IMG/VR virus record: IMGVR_UViG_3300046660_000801
Coordinates: 1 to 37,361 of that record
DNA: 37,361 bases
Source: a virus
Strand: one strand, 5' to 3'
This document shows, in pieces, positions 24,493-30,865 of this stretch (its first letter is position 1; the number at the start of each line of letters is the position of its first letter). The notes under the pieces were generated by a model. It saw only the letters and a list, made by a program, of their open reading frames with translations. It searched no databases and had not been told where the DNA came from. The position numbers were made by a program, and so were the translations under genes.

Positions 24493-25002
24493 ATGGAAGA
24501 AAAAGACATCAGCGCTGGGCATTGGTCGACCGTTCCGATCGAGGTGGACCCGGCTGCGCTCTGGGTCGCGCTCCTGGAGGAAATCCGCGAAGGCGAAATC
24601 GCGTTGGATATCGGCTCGAGAGGCAAAGGGCGGATGCCCACATCCATCGGACAATTGGTGTTCCAACAACGACCATCCGATGGAAGGGGCATCCGTGAAC
24701 GAACCCAAGACGATCAGCGGCGAGGAATTCCGCCTGCATCTCCTGGAATTGGCGAAGGCCATCAAGGACGACGACCGCGTGTACTTCGGCTCCGGCGACC
24801 TGAGCCTGTCGCGGGTGAAGGAGCGCGGGCCCGTGGATGGGCCGCGCCTAGTGCAGATCGAATTCACCGAGCTGTACCGCATCACTCACGAACCTTCCGC
24901 GAGTTGAGCCTGCAGCTCGGCAACGAGCTTTTCGACCTCTGCGCCGATGCGCCCGGGCGGCAACTCGGCGTAGCTGCTGTCGAACCGGCCACGGCAGAGT
25001 GA
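24493..25002 (+). CDS. Possible small gene on the opposite strand, hypothetical
   Basis: The frame starting MEEKDISAGHWSTVPIEVDP reads naturally for about 65 residues (LWVALLEEIREGEIALDIGSRGKG), then overlaps the next gene in another frame and loses protein-like character; it runs to 25002. There is no clear ribosome site. It may be a short gene truncated by a frameshift, or a spurious frame. No family recognised. Confidence 0.3.
   Translation: MEEKDISAGHWSTVPIEVDPAALWVALLEEIREGEIALDIGSRGKGRMPTSIGQLVFQQRPSDGRGIRERTQDDQRRGIPPASPGIGEGHQGRRPRVLRLRRPEPVAGEGARARGWAAPSADRIHRAVPHHSRTFRELSLQLGNELFDLCADAPGRQLGVAAVEPATAE
24695..24907 (+). CDS. Small hypothetical protein
   Basis: A 70-residue protein with GTG start at 24695, five bases after GGAAGGGG; an alternative ATG at 24680 lacks a site. 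It reads MNEPKTISGEEFRLHLLELA, then DDRVYFGSGDLSLSRVKERGP and LVQIEFTELYRIT. Composition and alternating strand/helix pattern are convincing for a real small protein, but I do not recognise a family. It is encoded opposite to the early minus-strand operon, in the interval where no minus-strand gene is seen, and its 3' end overlaps the next minus gene by 22 bases. Confidence 0.55.
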   Translation: MNEPKTISGEEFRLHLLELAKAIKDDDRVYFGSGDLSLSRVKERGPVDGPRLVQIEFTELYRITHEPSAS

Positions 25003-25125
25003 ACGCATGTGCACCCCCACGCGCCGAGCCTCCACGGTGATCACGATCTGCGCATTGCTACCAGTCGGCCGCACGAACTCGGCTATAGCCTGCTCGGGCG
25101 GGAGGCCGCGGCGGGATTCAGACAT
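24886..25125 (-). CDS. Small hypothetical early protein
   Basis: A 79-residue protein starting MSESRRGLPPEQAIAEFVRP at the ATG at 25125; the upstream in-frame codons up to 25164 lie inside the next gene. The sequence IVITVEARRVGVHMRSLCRGRFDSSYAELPPGRIG followed by a helix (AEVEKLVAELQAQLAE) is protein-like. It overlaps the stop of the membrane peptide gene, so both are likely translated together in the early operon. No family recognised. Confidence 0.65.
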   Translation of the reverse strand: MSESRRGLPPEQAIAEFVRPTGSNAQIVITVEARRVGVHMRSLCRGRFDSSYAELPPGRIGAEVEKLVAELQAQLAEGS

Positions 25126-25267
25126 CAGCGCCACCCTCGAAGTCGGACTTGAGCGTTTGCGCATCGAGCTGCTGCTTGAGCTTGGGCAGGCCGATCGCGA
25201 CGATGAGGAGTGGCAATGCGGCGAGCATCAGGCTCACCGCGATCAGGATGCAGGTCAGGGACGTCAT
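25118..25267 (-). CDS. Small single-pass membrane protein
   Basis: A 49-residue frame with one strongly hydrophobic segment (residues about 5-28, TCILIAVSLMLAALPLLIVA) followed by a polar tail LPKLKQQLDAQTLKS. AAGGA lies about eight bases upstream of its ATG. It is shorter than usual ORF cutoffs. The early-operon position downstream of cro suggests a host-takeover or exclusion peptide, but function is unknown. Confidence 0.6.
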   Translation of the reverse strand: MTSLTCILIAVSLMLAALPLLIVAIGLPKLKQQLDAQTLKSDFEGGADV

Positions 25268-25361
25268 GAGCTAGATTCCTTCACGGCCGAGGAAAGCCGG
25301 CCCACTTTCACCAGACAATGGGGTTTCCACACCACCATTGCTCTTGAAAGGGGCCGGCAAA

Positions 25362-25736
25362 ATGAAGAGGGACATGGACTTGATCCGGCGCATCGCCCTG
25401 GAGACGGAAGCACTGGCATATGGCGAGTCGCTCAGCGCTGTGGACAGCGTCGAGCAGGAGGCCTTCATCGCCCACGTAATCTGGATGGAAGAGGCCGGCT
25501 TGATCGAAGCCAATGCGCAAGCCGGGTCAGGCTCATTCGCGAAGTTCGCGATAGTGCACCGGCTGACCTGGGAGGGCTGCGAATTCGCCAGCGCCATACG
25601 CAGCGATACCTTGTGGGCCAAGGCGAAGACGAGCATCATCAAGCCGGGCACGTCATTCACCTTCGACTTGCTGAAGGACTGGCTGAAAACCGAGATCACT
25701 CAAGGCTTTCCTGCCATCCGAGGACTGGGCCAGTAG
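25362..25736 (+). CDS. DUF2513-family protein
   Basis: A 124-residue protein starting MKRDMDLIRRIALETEA at 25362, with AAAGGGG nine bases upstream. The opening and the later HVIWMEEAGLIEA and LTWEGCEFASAI are signatures of DUF2513, a family found in phages and mobile elements. Some members resemble winged-helix proteins with a short helical head. It lies on the plus strand inside the minus-strand early operon, facing the gene at 25653-25943 and overlapping its 3' end by 84 bases. This convergent arrangement is unusual and may cause interference between the transcripts. Function unknown. Confidence 0.75.
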   Translation: MKRDMDLIRRIALETEALAYGESLSAVDSVEQEAFIAHVIWMEEAGLIEANAQAGSGSFAKFAIVHRLTWEGCEFASAIRSDTLWAKAKTSIIKPGTSFTFDLLKDWLKTEITQGFPAIRGLGQ

Positions 25737-25943
25737 ATTGCGCAGATCGATGGCTGCCGCAAGGATGCCGGCCGCTGCCGCGCCTTCGCGCGCCACTTCA
25801 GTTGCGAGCACGGGCACGGATATGTGCCAGCCGGCCTGCTCGAACCACAGGGCCGCGAGCGCGGCAGTCGCGCGAACGAGCGTGTGTGTATTGCCCGCAC
25901 GCACATCGGCGAGAGTGTTCGGCCCGTAGGCAACCGCCATCAT
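25653..25943 (-). CDS. Hypothetical early protein
   Basis: A 96-residue protein with start at 25943 (GAGG seven bases upstream). It is helical and alanine-rich: NTHTLVRATAALAALWFEQAGW, then GAAAAGILAAAIDLRNLL and a short polar end. Start and cro stop overlap (ATGATG with TGA), so it is the second gene of the cro operon. The 3' end lies opposite the DUF2513 gene. No family recognised; the pattern fits a small all-helical phage protein. Confidence 0.6.
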   Translation of the reverse strand: MMAVAYGPNTLADVRAGNTHTLVRATAALAALWFEQAGWHISVPVLATEVAREGAAAAGILAAAIDLRNLLAQSSDGRKALSDLGFQPVLQQVEGE

Positions 25944-26185
25944 TGGCGCGCCTCCCCAACTGCTTGAGGGCACGAGGCCTTGGCATCGGCGAGCAGTACG
26001 ACCGAATCTGCAAGGCCGCCAGCAACGAGGGCCGCCAACTTCAGCGCGTCGTCCGCGCTCGCAGGGACCTCCCCGCTCTCCCAGCGCGAAAGACGCGGTT
26101 GCGGGATCCCAGAGAGCCTGGAGATTTCAGATTGCGAGAGCCCTCGCCCCCGCAGGTGCTTGATCAGATCGGTGGTCTCGCTCAT
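25940..26185 (-). CDS. Cro-like XRE-family regulator
   Basis: An 81-residue protein with a complete XRE helix-turn-helix: LIKHLRGRGLSQSEISRLSGIPQPRLSRWESGEV (about residues 8-41). As the first gene of the minus-strand early operon, divergent from the repressor, it fits Cro, which turns off the repressor promoter. The predicted -10 (26193-26198) lies only eight bases before the ATG, so the transcript may have almost no leader; no ribosome site is visible. An operator-like palindrome overlaps the promoter. Cro versus another XRE regulator is judged from position. Confidence 0.8.
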   Translation of the reverse strand: MSETTDLIKHLRGRGLSQSEISRLSGIPQPRLSRWESGEVPASADDALKLAALVAGGLADSVVLLADAKASCPQAVGEARQ

Positions 26186-26192
26186 GGCGCCA

Positions 26193-26221
26193 ATATTATG
26201 TGATAGCGCATAAGTTGTCTA
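26193..26221 (-). promoter_or_regulatory. Predicted cro promoter, near leaderless
   Basis: On the minus strand: TAGACA (26221-26216), 17-base spacer, TAATAT (26198-26193). The operator-like site at 26196-26213 lies between and over these boxes, so repressor binding would block it. Transcription would start near 26186, beside the ATG at 26185. Confidence 0.7.
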
Positions 26222-26251
26222 TGCCCCAACACATTATTCGCACTTGCATAG
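26196..26251. promoter_or_regulatory. Two CI/Cro operator-like palindromes between cro and cI
   Basis: Two 18-base sites are TTATGTGATAGCGCATAA (26196-26213) and TTATTCGCACTTGCATAG (26234-26251), start-to-start distance 38 bases. The half-sites resemble TTATGCG and CGCATAA. Matching sites occur at 27865 and 27890, next to the PL-like promoter. Confidence 0.7.
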
Positions 26252-26259
26252 TTGACGAC

Positions 26260-26826
26260 ATGAAGCCGTATCAACTGATTGCCGCCCTGATGGCACGAGA
26301 GGGACTGGGCGCTCTCCCCCTTGCGAAGAAGATCAAGAAACCGAATCTGCAGCCCCAGATCCACCGCTTCATGCATGGGGAGGTTGAAAGCCCTTCCCGT
26401 TCAACTGCTGCGCCAATTGCCGAATATTTCGGCATCCCAGTGGACGCCATCTACGAGGAGAAGATCGCTACCGCCATAGCCGCCGAGCGCGGCTTGAATG
26501 TGGTCACGCCAAAGCCGCGATCCATCAAGGGGCCGAAGGCCCCGAAAGCAGCAACAGCGCCAGGCGTGAGCTTTTCATTCCTCGATTTGAATCCGCTGGA
26601 GGCTCACCTGATCACACTCTTCAAGAAGCTCAATGATGAGGATCGGGATGAGGTGCTGCGCCACACGAACAATATCTTTTCGAAGCGATTTCCGTCCGCC
26701 TCTGCTGGGAATCCGTATGCAAACGCTCCTGCGCCCGGCACTGGCGCAACCGGCGCGGGAAGCTACACCAAGATCACAAAAATACCCGCTGCGGAAAACA
26801 AGCACAAGAAGACAAAGGAAGACTGA
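26260..26826 (+). CDS. CI-like phage repressor
   Basis: A 188-residue protein starting MKPYQLIAALMAREGLGALP at 26260. The N-terminal 65 residues are an XRE-like helix-turn-helix (LAKKIKKPNLQPQIHRFMHGEVESPSRSTAAPIAEYF). The C-terminal 100 residues are Ala/Pro/Lys-rich with a helical hinge (LNPLEAHLITLFKKLNDEDRDEVLRHTNN). It lacks the LexA/CI S24 self-cleaving domain, so induction would not be by RecA-style autocleavage. No ribosome site precedes the ATG, so it may be translated leaderless. It lies divergent from cro behind two operator-like sites and is coupled to the next gene by TGATG. Confidence 0.75.
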   Translation: MKPYQLIAALMAREGLGALPLAKKIKKPNLQPQIHRFMHGEVESPSRSTAAPIAEYFGIPVDAIYEEKIATAIAAERGLNVVTPKPRSIKGPKAPKAATAPGVSFSFLDLNPLEAHLITLFKKLNDEDRDEVLRHTNNIFSKRFPSASAGNPYANAPAPGTGATGAGSYTKITKIPAAENKHKKTKED

Positions 26827-27077
26827 TGCCATATCAACTTGTTCATGACCAAATCAGCCGAGATGTTGTACGAGCGTTGGAAACCCTGCTCGACTACGCA
26901 AAGCGCGGCGAACTCACTGGCCTAGCGTTCGGAGCGACCTTCAAAAGAATGAGGTACATCACAAATGTGGCGGGCGTGTGCACAAAAAATCCGACGTTCA
27001 CCCGGGGCATGCTGGGAGCCTTAGACGACGAACTGGCCGCCATCATTCATTCGCGCGAACCGGAAGACACGAGATAG
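26826..27077 (+). CDS. Hypothetical protein coupled to the repressor
   Basis: An 83-residue protein beginning MPYQLVHDQISRDVVRALETLLDYAKRGELTGLAFGATFKRMRYITNVAGVCTKNPTFTRGML. This resembles small phage proteins often found next to CI-type repressors, but no named family was recognised. AAGGAAG is seven bases upstream, and the ATG overlaps the cI stop. The lower GC content than the surrounding phage genes, shared with cI and the lipoprotein, hints that this three-gene block has its own origin. It could modulate repressor activity; this is speculation. Confidence 0.65.
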   Translation: MPYQLVHDQISRDVVRALETLLDYAKRGELTGLAFGATFKRMRYITNVAGVCTKNPTFTRGMLGALDDELAAIIHSREPEDTR

Positions 27078-27119
27078 ATGCGCCGCCCCTTTAATCCAAA
27101 CACGAAAGAGGAAAATTGA

Positions 27120-27665
27120 ATGCTTGATCGACGCGCCGCTCTTCTAGGCATCAGCCTCTCCGCGCTTGCCGCATGTGGACAGCCTCCGCGCGCGCAGGAC
27201 ACGACTCCCGAGACCTCAACTTATCCGTGGGGTGCGCCGATTAACTCTTCAGGCATTAATTTCGACTTTGCCGCAGTCCGATACACAGGACGATTTACCA
27301 ATTGGATCAACCAGCCCACATTTGGCAGCAATTTCTTAATTGTCGAGGTGAACGCCACGAACCAAACGGGGGCACCCCTCCCGGCGCAATTTCAACCTCT
27401 ATATCGCCTCGTCGACCTGCAGGGAGCCCTGTACGAGCCACATGATCAGCACACCACGATGATCAACTTCCAGCAGCCCGGTCGCCTACCGCCAGGGCAA
27501 TCCATGAACCCCAACACTCCCGCACGCAAAGCGATTGTTTTCGAAGTGGCCCGCGCCACCTACAAATTGGGCGTGGTCGTACCGCATCGGTCGCGAGCCG
27601 GCCTGGCAGGCGCCCCCTCGGCCCGCGGCTCATACTTCTACGTCAGGCTACCTGAGATCGCCTAA
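27120..27665 (+). CDS. Lipoprotein with DUF4352-like beta domain, lysogenic conversion candidate
   Basis: A 181-residue protein with a lipoprotein signal peptide: basic start, hydrophobic stretch and lipobox SALAAC (Cys19). The mature part has alternating strands (FLIVEVNATNQTGAPLPAQF, YRLVDLQGALY, QHTTMINFQQPGRLPPGQSM and KAIVFEVAR). The pattern FLIVEV-N-TNQT...KAIVFEV fits Ig-like DUF4352 domains of secreted or membrane proteins. AGAGG lies about ten bases before the ATG. Placed just after the repressor and before a terminator, it is expressed in lysogens, if the operon order holds. Surface lipoproteins in this place often give superinfection exclusion; that role is inferred. GC content is lower than in neighbours. 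Confidence 0.72.
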   Translation: MLDRRAALLGISLSALAACGQPPRAQDTTPETSTYPWGAPINSSGINFDFAAVRYTGRFTNWINQPTFGSNFLIVEVNATNQTGAPLPAQFQPLYRLVDLQGALYEPHDQHTTMINFQQPGRLPPGQSMNPNTPARKAIVFEVARATYKLGVVVPHRSRAGLAGAPSARGSYFYVRLPEIA

Positions 27666-27697
27666 CACAAGAGAGCTATCGACCGTCCGAGAGTGCC

Positions 27698-27722
27698 AAG
27701 CCGCCTTCGGGGCGGCTTTTTT
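27698..27722 (+). terminator. Intrinsic terminator after the repressor-lipoprotein operon
   Basis: AAGCCGCC-TTCGG-GGCGGCTT is followed by a run of T (27715-27722). The stem is 8 bp and the loop is UUCGG, a stable form. It ends the immunity operon before the next promoter. Confidence 0.88.
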
Positions 27723-27864
27723 GCCAGCGCACTTACCCCCCAAGCCAGAACCACGCACAACCCGGGATTCGCTGTCCGCTCGGCCTGCGCCTCAATCGAC
27801 GCCTTGCGGCCCAGCGCCTTCGCGACAAAGGGACGTCACCGAAAGACAGATAAAATCGTAAAAA

Positions 27865-27907
27865 TTATGCGCTAGCGCATTGACACCTGTTATTCGCATT
27901 CGCATAA
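27865..27907. promoter_or_regulatory. Second pair of CI/Cro operator-like sites
   Basis: TTATGCGCTAGCGCATTG (27865-27882, containing a perfect 14-bp palindrome at 27867-27880) and TTATTCGCATTCGCATAA (27890-27907). Both match the two sites between cro and cI and overlap the promoter at 27880-27908, so the repressor should silence this early operon in lysogens. Confidence 0.75.
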
Positions 27908-27908
27908 T
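27880..27908 (+). promoter_or_regulatory. PL-like early promoter
   Basis: TTGACA at 27880-27885, 17-base spacer, CATAAT at 27903-27908. This is close to the sigma-70 consensus and lies about 40 bases before the first gene of the right-hand operon. Operator-like sites overlap both boxes. Confidence 0.82.
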
Positions 27909-27947
27909 CATCCCACGAGCCGCATATCGCGGCTCTTGGAGATGAAG

Positions 27948-28340
27948 ATGACCTTCGGATCGCACAGCACCAGCGTCTCGCACCAGTGGCCTGGTGCGCC
28001 CAGGAACGACACCGTCCTGGCCCCCATGTCCGTCACCGCAGCCGAGCTGCTGCACCGCGTGCAACAGGAAGCCGCAGATGCGGCGGCACCCGCACCCGGC
28101 ACCATTGTTCTCGCTCCGCAATCCGGGCTGAAGTTCAGCAGCGAAAGCAGCGCCGACCACCGCCATATCGCCTATGCAGACGGTCACCAGACCGATGTAC
28201 GGCTGACGAAATACCCCGACACGGCAATGCCGCAGTGGTTCGGCAGGGAGCGCCGTCGTGACACCGACGGCCGTATCTGGGAACGCTCGATCTGGGCCAT
28301 CGTCGACGACTTCGGCACGCTTGTCGAGGTGACCCGATGA
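27948..28340 (+). CDS. Hypothetical first gene of the PL-like operon
   Basis: A 130-residue protein with start at 27948, six bases after GGAG; in-frame ATG and TTG codons just upstream lie before or within this site. The C-terminal 60 residues (AYADGHQTDVRLTKYPDTAMPQWFGRERRRDTDGRIWERSIWAIVDDFGTLVEV) look like a compact beta domain. The first third (Ser/Gly/Ala/Pro-rich) is less ordered. It is the first gene after the promoter and overlaps the next start. No family recognised; early position suggests host takeover or antitermination. Confidence 0.6.
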   Translation: MTFGSHSTSVSHQWPGAPRNDTVLAPMSVTAAELLHRVQQEAADAAAPAPGTIVLAPQSGLKFSSESSADHRHIAYADGHQTDVRLTKYPDTAMPQWFGRERRRDTDGRIWERSIWAIVDDFGTLVEVTR

Positions 28341-28627
28341 GCCGCGCGCTCAGGCACATCGGCCAGGTGCTGCGCCTGCAACAGGCCGCACCCGTCGCCA
28401 TCGACCGCCCGCACTTCCTCTTCGACAGTGAGTGCGACCTGCCCAAGTTCGATGAGCACCAGCTCACGGTCATCGAGTCGCCAGAGGGCATCGACGCCCC
28501 GGCCATGTCTTCGCTCGAGCACCTCAATGCGAAGAACGGGCGCCTGAAGCTCGATGTTCCCCATGTCCGCGACGAACTCAAGGTTCCGATGCGCGGCACG
28601 GTGCCGGATGAATGGAGCCTGGCATGA
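28337..28627 (+). CDS. Hypothetical early protein
   Basis: A 96-residue protein coupled by ATGA to the previous gene. It begins MSRALRHIGQVLRLQQAAPVAIDRPHFLF. The centre (KFDEHQLTVIESPEGIDAP) and the C-terminus (RLKLDVPHVRDELKVPM) are beta-rich. No family recognised, but codon pattern and coupling on both sides make it real. Confidence 0.6.
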   Translation: MSRALRHIGQVLRLQQAAPVAIDRPHFLFDSECDLPKFDEHQLTVIESPEGIDAPAMSSLEHLNAKNGRLKLDVPHVRDELKVPMRGTVPDEWSLA

Positions 28628-28971
28628 GCGCGCTACACGCGCCAGCTCAACGCATGAACCCGTGGGCGCCTGACCGCGATCCACGCCAGGCTCGGCGTAT
28701 CGGAAAGACGCTCGAAGAGGTCAACGAACTGGGCGCCGTGCTTGCCCGCATCAGCATCCAAGGCATGGACGCCATCGATCCGTCGAGCGGCAAGTCGAAT
28801 CGCCAGCGGCTGCACGAGGAAACCGCGGATGTTCTGGCGCAGATCGAGTGCAACGTGCGTGCATTCGACATGGACAAGAACGCGATGTTCGACCGACAGG
28901 AAAGCAAGGTCGACCAGATGATTGAGTGGGAAGCCCACTTCGACCTCGAAGACAGCGGGAGCACGCAATGA
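28624..28971 (+). CDS. MazG-like nucleotide pyrophosphohydrolase
   Basis: A 115-residue protein starting at 28624 (overlap with the previous stop); an upstream Met at 28612 lies inside the previous gene. The pattern GKTLEEVNELGAVLARI, then RLHEETADVLAQIECNV, has the ExxE...ExxD metal-binding signature of all-alpha NTP pyrophosphohydrolases (MazG/dUTPase-like). Phage homologues clear non-canonical or alarmone nucleotides and can lower ppGpp or dUTP during infection. A short acidic tail follows. Family assignment rests on the motif spacing. Confidence 0.68.
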   Translation: MSALHAPAQRMNPWAPDRDPRQARRIGKTLEEVNELGAVLARISIQGMDAIDPSSGKSNRQRLHEETADVLAQIECNVRAFDMDKNAMFDRQESKVDQMIEWEAHFDLEDSGSTQ

Positions 28972-29075
28972 ACCGCTCGCGCTTCGTCGTCGCCCTCGCC
29001 TCCGGCGCCGCCACCTTCATCGTGCTGCCCATCGCCCTCGCGGCACTGGCGGTCTACGGATGGAGCACGCCGTGA
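28968..29075 (+). CDS. Small single-pass membrane protein
   Basis: A 35-residue frame, MNRSRFVVALASG and on, with a hydrophobic segment of about 24 residues (VVALASGAATFIVLPIALAA). The ATG overlaps the stop of the MazG-like gene, and its stop overlaps the next GTG. Below usual ORF cutoffs; coupling on both sides supports translation. Function unknown. Confidence 0.55.
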   Translation: MNRSRFVVALASGAATFIVLPIALAALAVYGWSTP

Positions 29076-29242
29076 TCGTCATCCAGCAGCCCACCCGGCG
29101 CCGGCCCAAGGCCGTGCTGCCCACCGGCCCCATCGGCGGCCTCGCCGATCCGCGCTTTTCGTACACCGAGAGCGTTGCCACCGACATCCGCAAAACCTTC
29201 CGGCGCGTGCGCGCCGAGCAGAAGAAAGGCGCACGCCTGTGA
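29072..29242 (+). CDS. Small basic hypothetical protein
   Basis: A 56-residue protein with GTG start at 29072, six bases after GGAG and overlapping the stop before it. It is strongly basic at both ends (TRRRPKAVLP, then KTFRRVRAEQKKGARL) with a short central SYTESVATDI. No family recognised. It could bind nucleic acid. An ATG at 29060 is possible. Confidence 0.5.
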   Translation: MIVIQQPTRRRPKAVLPTGPIGGLADPRFSYTESVATDIRKTFRRVRAEQKKGARL

Positions 29243-29583
29243 CCACCATCACCACCGGAATTTTCTTCGTCGGCAAGGACCATCCGGGCCGCCCCGCAGT
29301 GACAGAGCACCGCGACGACGCCGGCGGGTACGTGCTGAAAATGCGCCTCATCGACAACCAGGGCCGCGGACGCGTCGAAGGCTACGTCGTGCGCTGGCTC
29401 GGCCCGCAGGCGCAGGCCTGGCGCGCCGCGCACTCAGGTCTCAAGGCCGGCGACATCCTGCGCCTCGAGCTGGAAAACCCGAGGTCGCTGCTTGGCAGCA
29501 CCGGCATGCCGCAGACGCAAGCCACGGTGCGCACGTGCGAGTTGCTGCCCGCGCGCAGCCCTTCCGACGCACAGGCCGCCTGA
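29239..29583 (+). CDS. Hypothetical early protein, OB-fold-like
   Basis: A 114-residue protein with GTG start overlapping the previous stop. Its strand-rich stretch runs from GIFFVGKDHPG over VLKMRLIDNQGRGRVEGYVVRWLGPQAQAW to GDILRLELENPRSL and ATVRTCELLPA. The pattern resembles short OB-fold or SSB-like proteins of phage early operons. This is a fold guess from strand order; the family is not certain. Confidence 0.55.
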   Translation: MTTITTGIFFVGKDHPGRPAVTEHRDDAGGYVLKMRLIDNQGRGRVEGYVVRWLGPQAQAWRAAHSGLKAGDILRLELENPRSLLGSTGMPQTQATVRTCELLPARSPSDAQAA

Positions 29584-29586
29584 CCC

Positions 29587-29772
29587 ATGGCCCACGACAT
29601 CGTTTCCCTGGACATGGTCAAGCGCGAGGCCCACCAGGCTGCCGAGCGCGGACTCACGCCCACCGACGCCTGCCGCTGGCCTTTCGCCAGCGCCGCCGGC
29701 CACGCCTTCAAGAAGTTTTTTCACGAACACAAGGCCGCGCTCGCCGCGCTGGGCCAGGAGCCGAAGCAATGA
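29587..29772 (+). CDS. Small hypothetical early protein
   Basis: A 61-residue protein, MAHDIVSLDMVKREAHQAAE and on, mostly helical with a Lys/His-rich C-terminal half (HAFKKFFHEHKAALAALG). It follows the previous gene by three bases and overlaps the HD gene start. No family recognised. Confidence 0.5.
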   Translation: MAHDIVSLDMVKREAHQAAERGLTPTDACRWPFASAAGHAFKKFFHEHKAALAALGQEPKQ

Positions 29773-30437
29773 GCTGGATGATCACCGCCACCGGCGCCGA
29801 ATACCACCTGACCGGCGCCGCCTCGATGACCGACGCCGGCCGACCGGTGCGCATCGAAGACATCTCGCACCAGCTCGCCATCATCAACCGCTACCACGGT
29901 GCGACGATCCGCCCCTACAGCGTGGCGGAGCACAGCCTGCTGTGCAGCGAGATCGCGCAGCGCCATGGGTTGTCTCTGGTCGCGCAACTTGCCGCCCTGC
30001 TGCACGACGGGCACGAGCCCTACACCAACGACCTGAGCAGCCCCGCCAAGGCGACGCTGAACCTGCTGTGCGCATTGGGTGGCGGCACCCAGGCATGGAA
30101 CGTGTTCGAGACGGATCACGCCAAGACTGTGCGCGCCAAATTCGGCCTGCAGACCGTCTTCGTAAACCACCGCGCCGGCCTGCGGCACATTGACCTGGTG
30201 GCGCTGGCCACCGAACGCCGCGACCTGACGCTCTGGAACGCCCGCACGCATGCCGGATGGGATGTGCTCGGCGACAACGAAGAATCGCCGGACCGGCGCA
30301 TCGCCCCACTCGATTGGATGCGGCTCAACACGCCCGAGCGCGAAGCCATGACGTGGAAGGAATGGCGCCAGGCATTCCGCGACCGCTTCGATGAGCTGCA
30401 GTTCGGCATCGACGCCGGCCACAGGAGCGCCGCGTGA
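29769..30437 (+). CDS. HD-domain nucleotide phosphohydrolase
   Basis: A 222-residue protein of the HD superfamily, similar in outline to phage and bacterial YfbR-like 5'-nucleotidases. The metal-binding residues are His34 in EDISHQL (a weaker candidate), His55 in SVAEHS, His79-Asp80 in LLHDGHEPYTND, and probably the Asp of RHIDLVALATE near residue 138. Such enzymes remove phosphate from deoxynucleoside monophosphates and can adjust precursor pools in phage infection. It is part of a compact operon with four-base overlaps. Substrate is not known. Confidence 0.78.
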   Translation: MSWMITATGAEYHLTGAASMTDAGRPVRIEDISHQLAIINRYHGATIRPYSVAEHSLLCSEIAQRHGLSLVAQLAALLHDGHEPYTNDLSSPAKATLNLLCALGGGTQAWNVFETDHAKTVRAKFGLQTVFVNHRAGLRHIDLVALATERRDLTLWNARTHAGWDVLGDNEESPDRRIAPLDWMRLNTPEREAMTWKEWRQAFRDRFDELQFGIDAGHRSAA

Positions 30438-30865
30438 AGCGCGCCACCCCCATCGACCGCTCGCCGCTGGCCCTGACGGTGGACACGTCCTCGGTGCTGC
30501 GCGTGATCGTCGGCACGCCGCTGCTCGAAGGCGGCGCGATCGCCAACGGACACGGCCAGTCGGCCTCCATGGCGCTCGACCAGTTGCAGAACCGCGGCAT
30601 GGTGCGCACCCAAGGCGGCGCGCGACGCGATGGCACGCCGATCACCCGCTACGTCGCCACACGCAAGGGCGCGAGCGCGCTGGACCGCTACGACGCGGCC
30701 ATTCGCAAGAAAGGACCGGGGTTCGTCGCCGCCAGCTCGTTCGACGGTGAGCCGTACAAGTGCCCGGAGCTGGGGCGCACGTGCTTCCGGCCGGGGGCGT
30801 ACGACGCGTTTGCGCTGCCGAGTTTGTTTGGACAGAGGCGCGTGTTGCCGAAGGTGATCGCATGA
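30434..30865 (+). CDS. Hypothetical protein, winged-helix-like
   Basis: A 143-residue protein. Residues 20-75 contain VLRVIVGTPLLEGGAIANGHGQSASMALDQLQNRGMVRTQGGARR, a pattern like a short winged helix. The C-terminal half is Gly/Pro/Arg-rich with ELGRTCFRPGAYD. No named family. It is coupled to the HD gene and to the methyltransferase gene, and could control or recruit that enzyme; this is speculation. Confidence 0.55.
   Translation: MKRATPIDRSPLALTVDTSSVLRVIVGTPLLEGGAIANGHGQSASMALDQLQNRGMVRTQGGARRDGTPITRYVATRKGASALDRYDAAIRKKGPGFVAASSFDGEPYKCPELGRTCFRPGAYDAFALPSLFGQRRVLPKVIA

Noticed and set aside
24418-24885. Minus-strand frame of 155 residues between CII and the small early genes
   Set aside because: Low-complexity Arg/Pro/Ser composition, no ribosome site, and the plus-strand frame there is more protein-like.
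23543-24907. Plus-strand frame of 454 residues spanning the O-like and CII genes
   Set aside because: Its first two thirds are antisense to O-like and CII genes; only the 3' end (from 24695) looks like a real protein and is annotated on its own.
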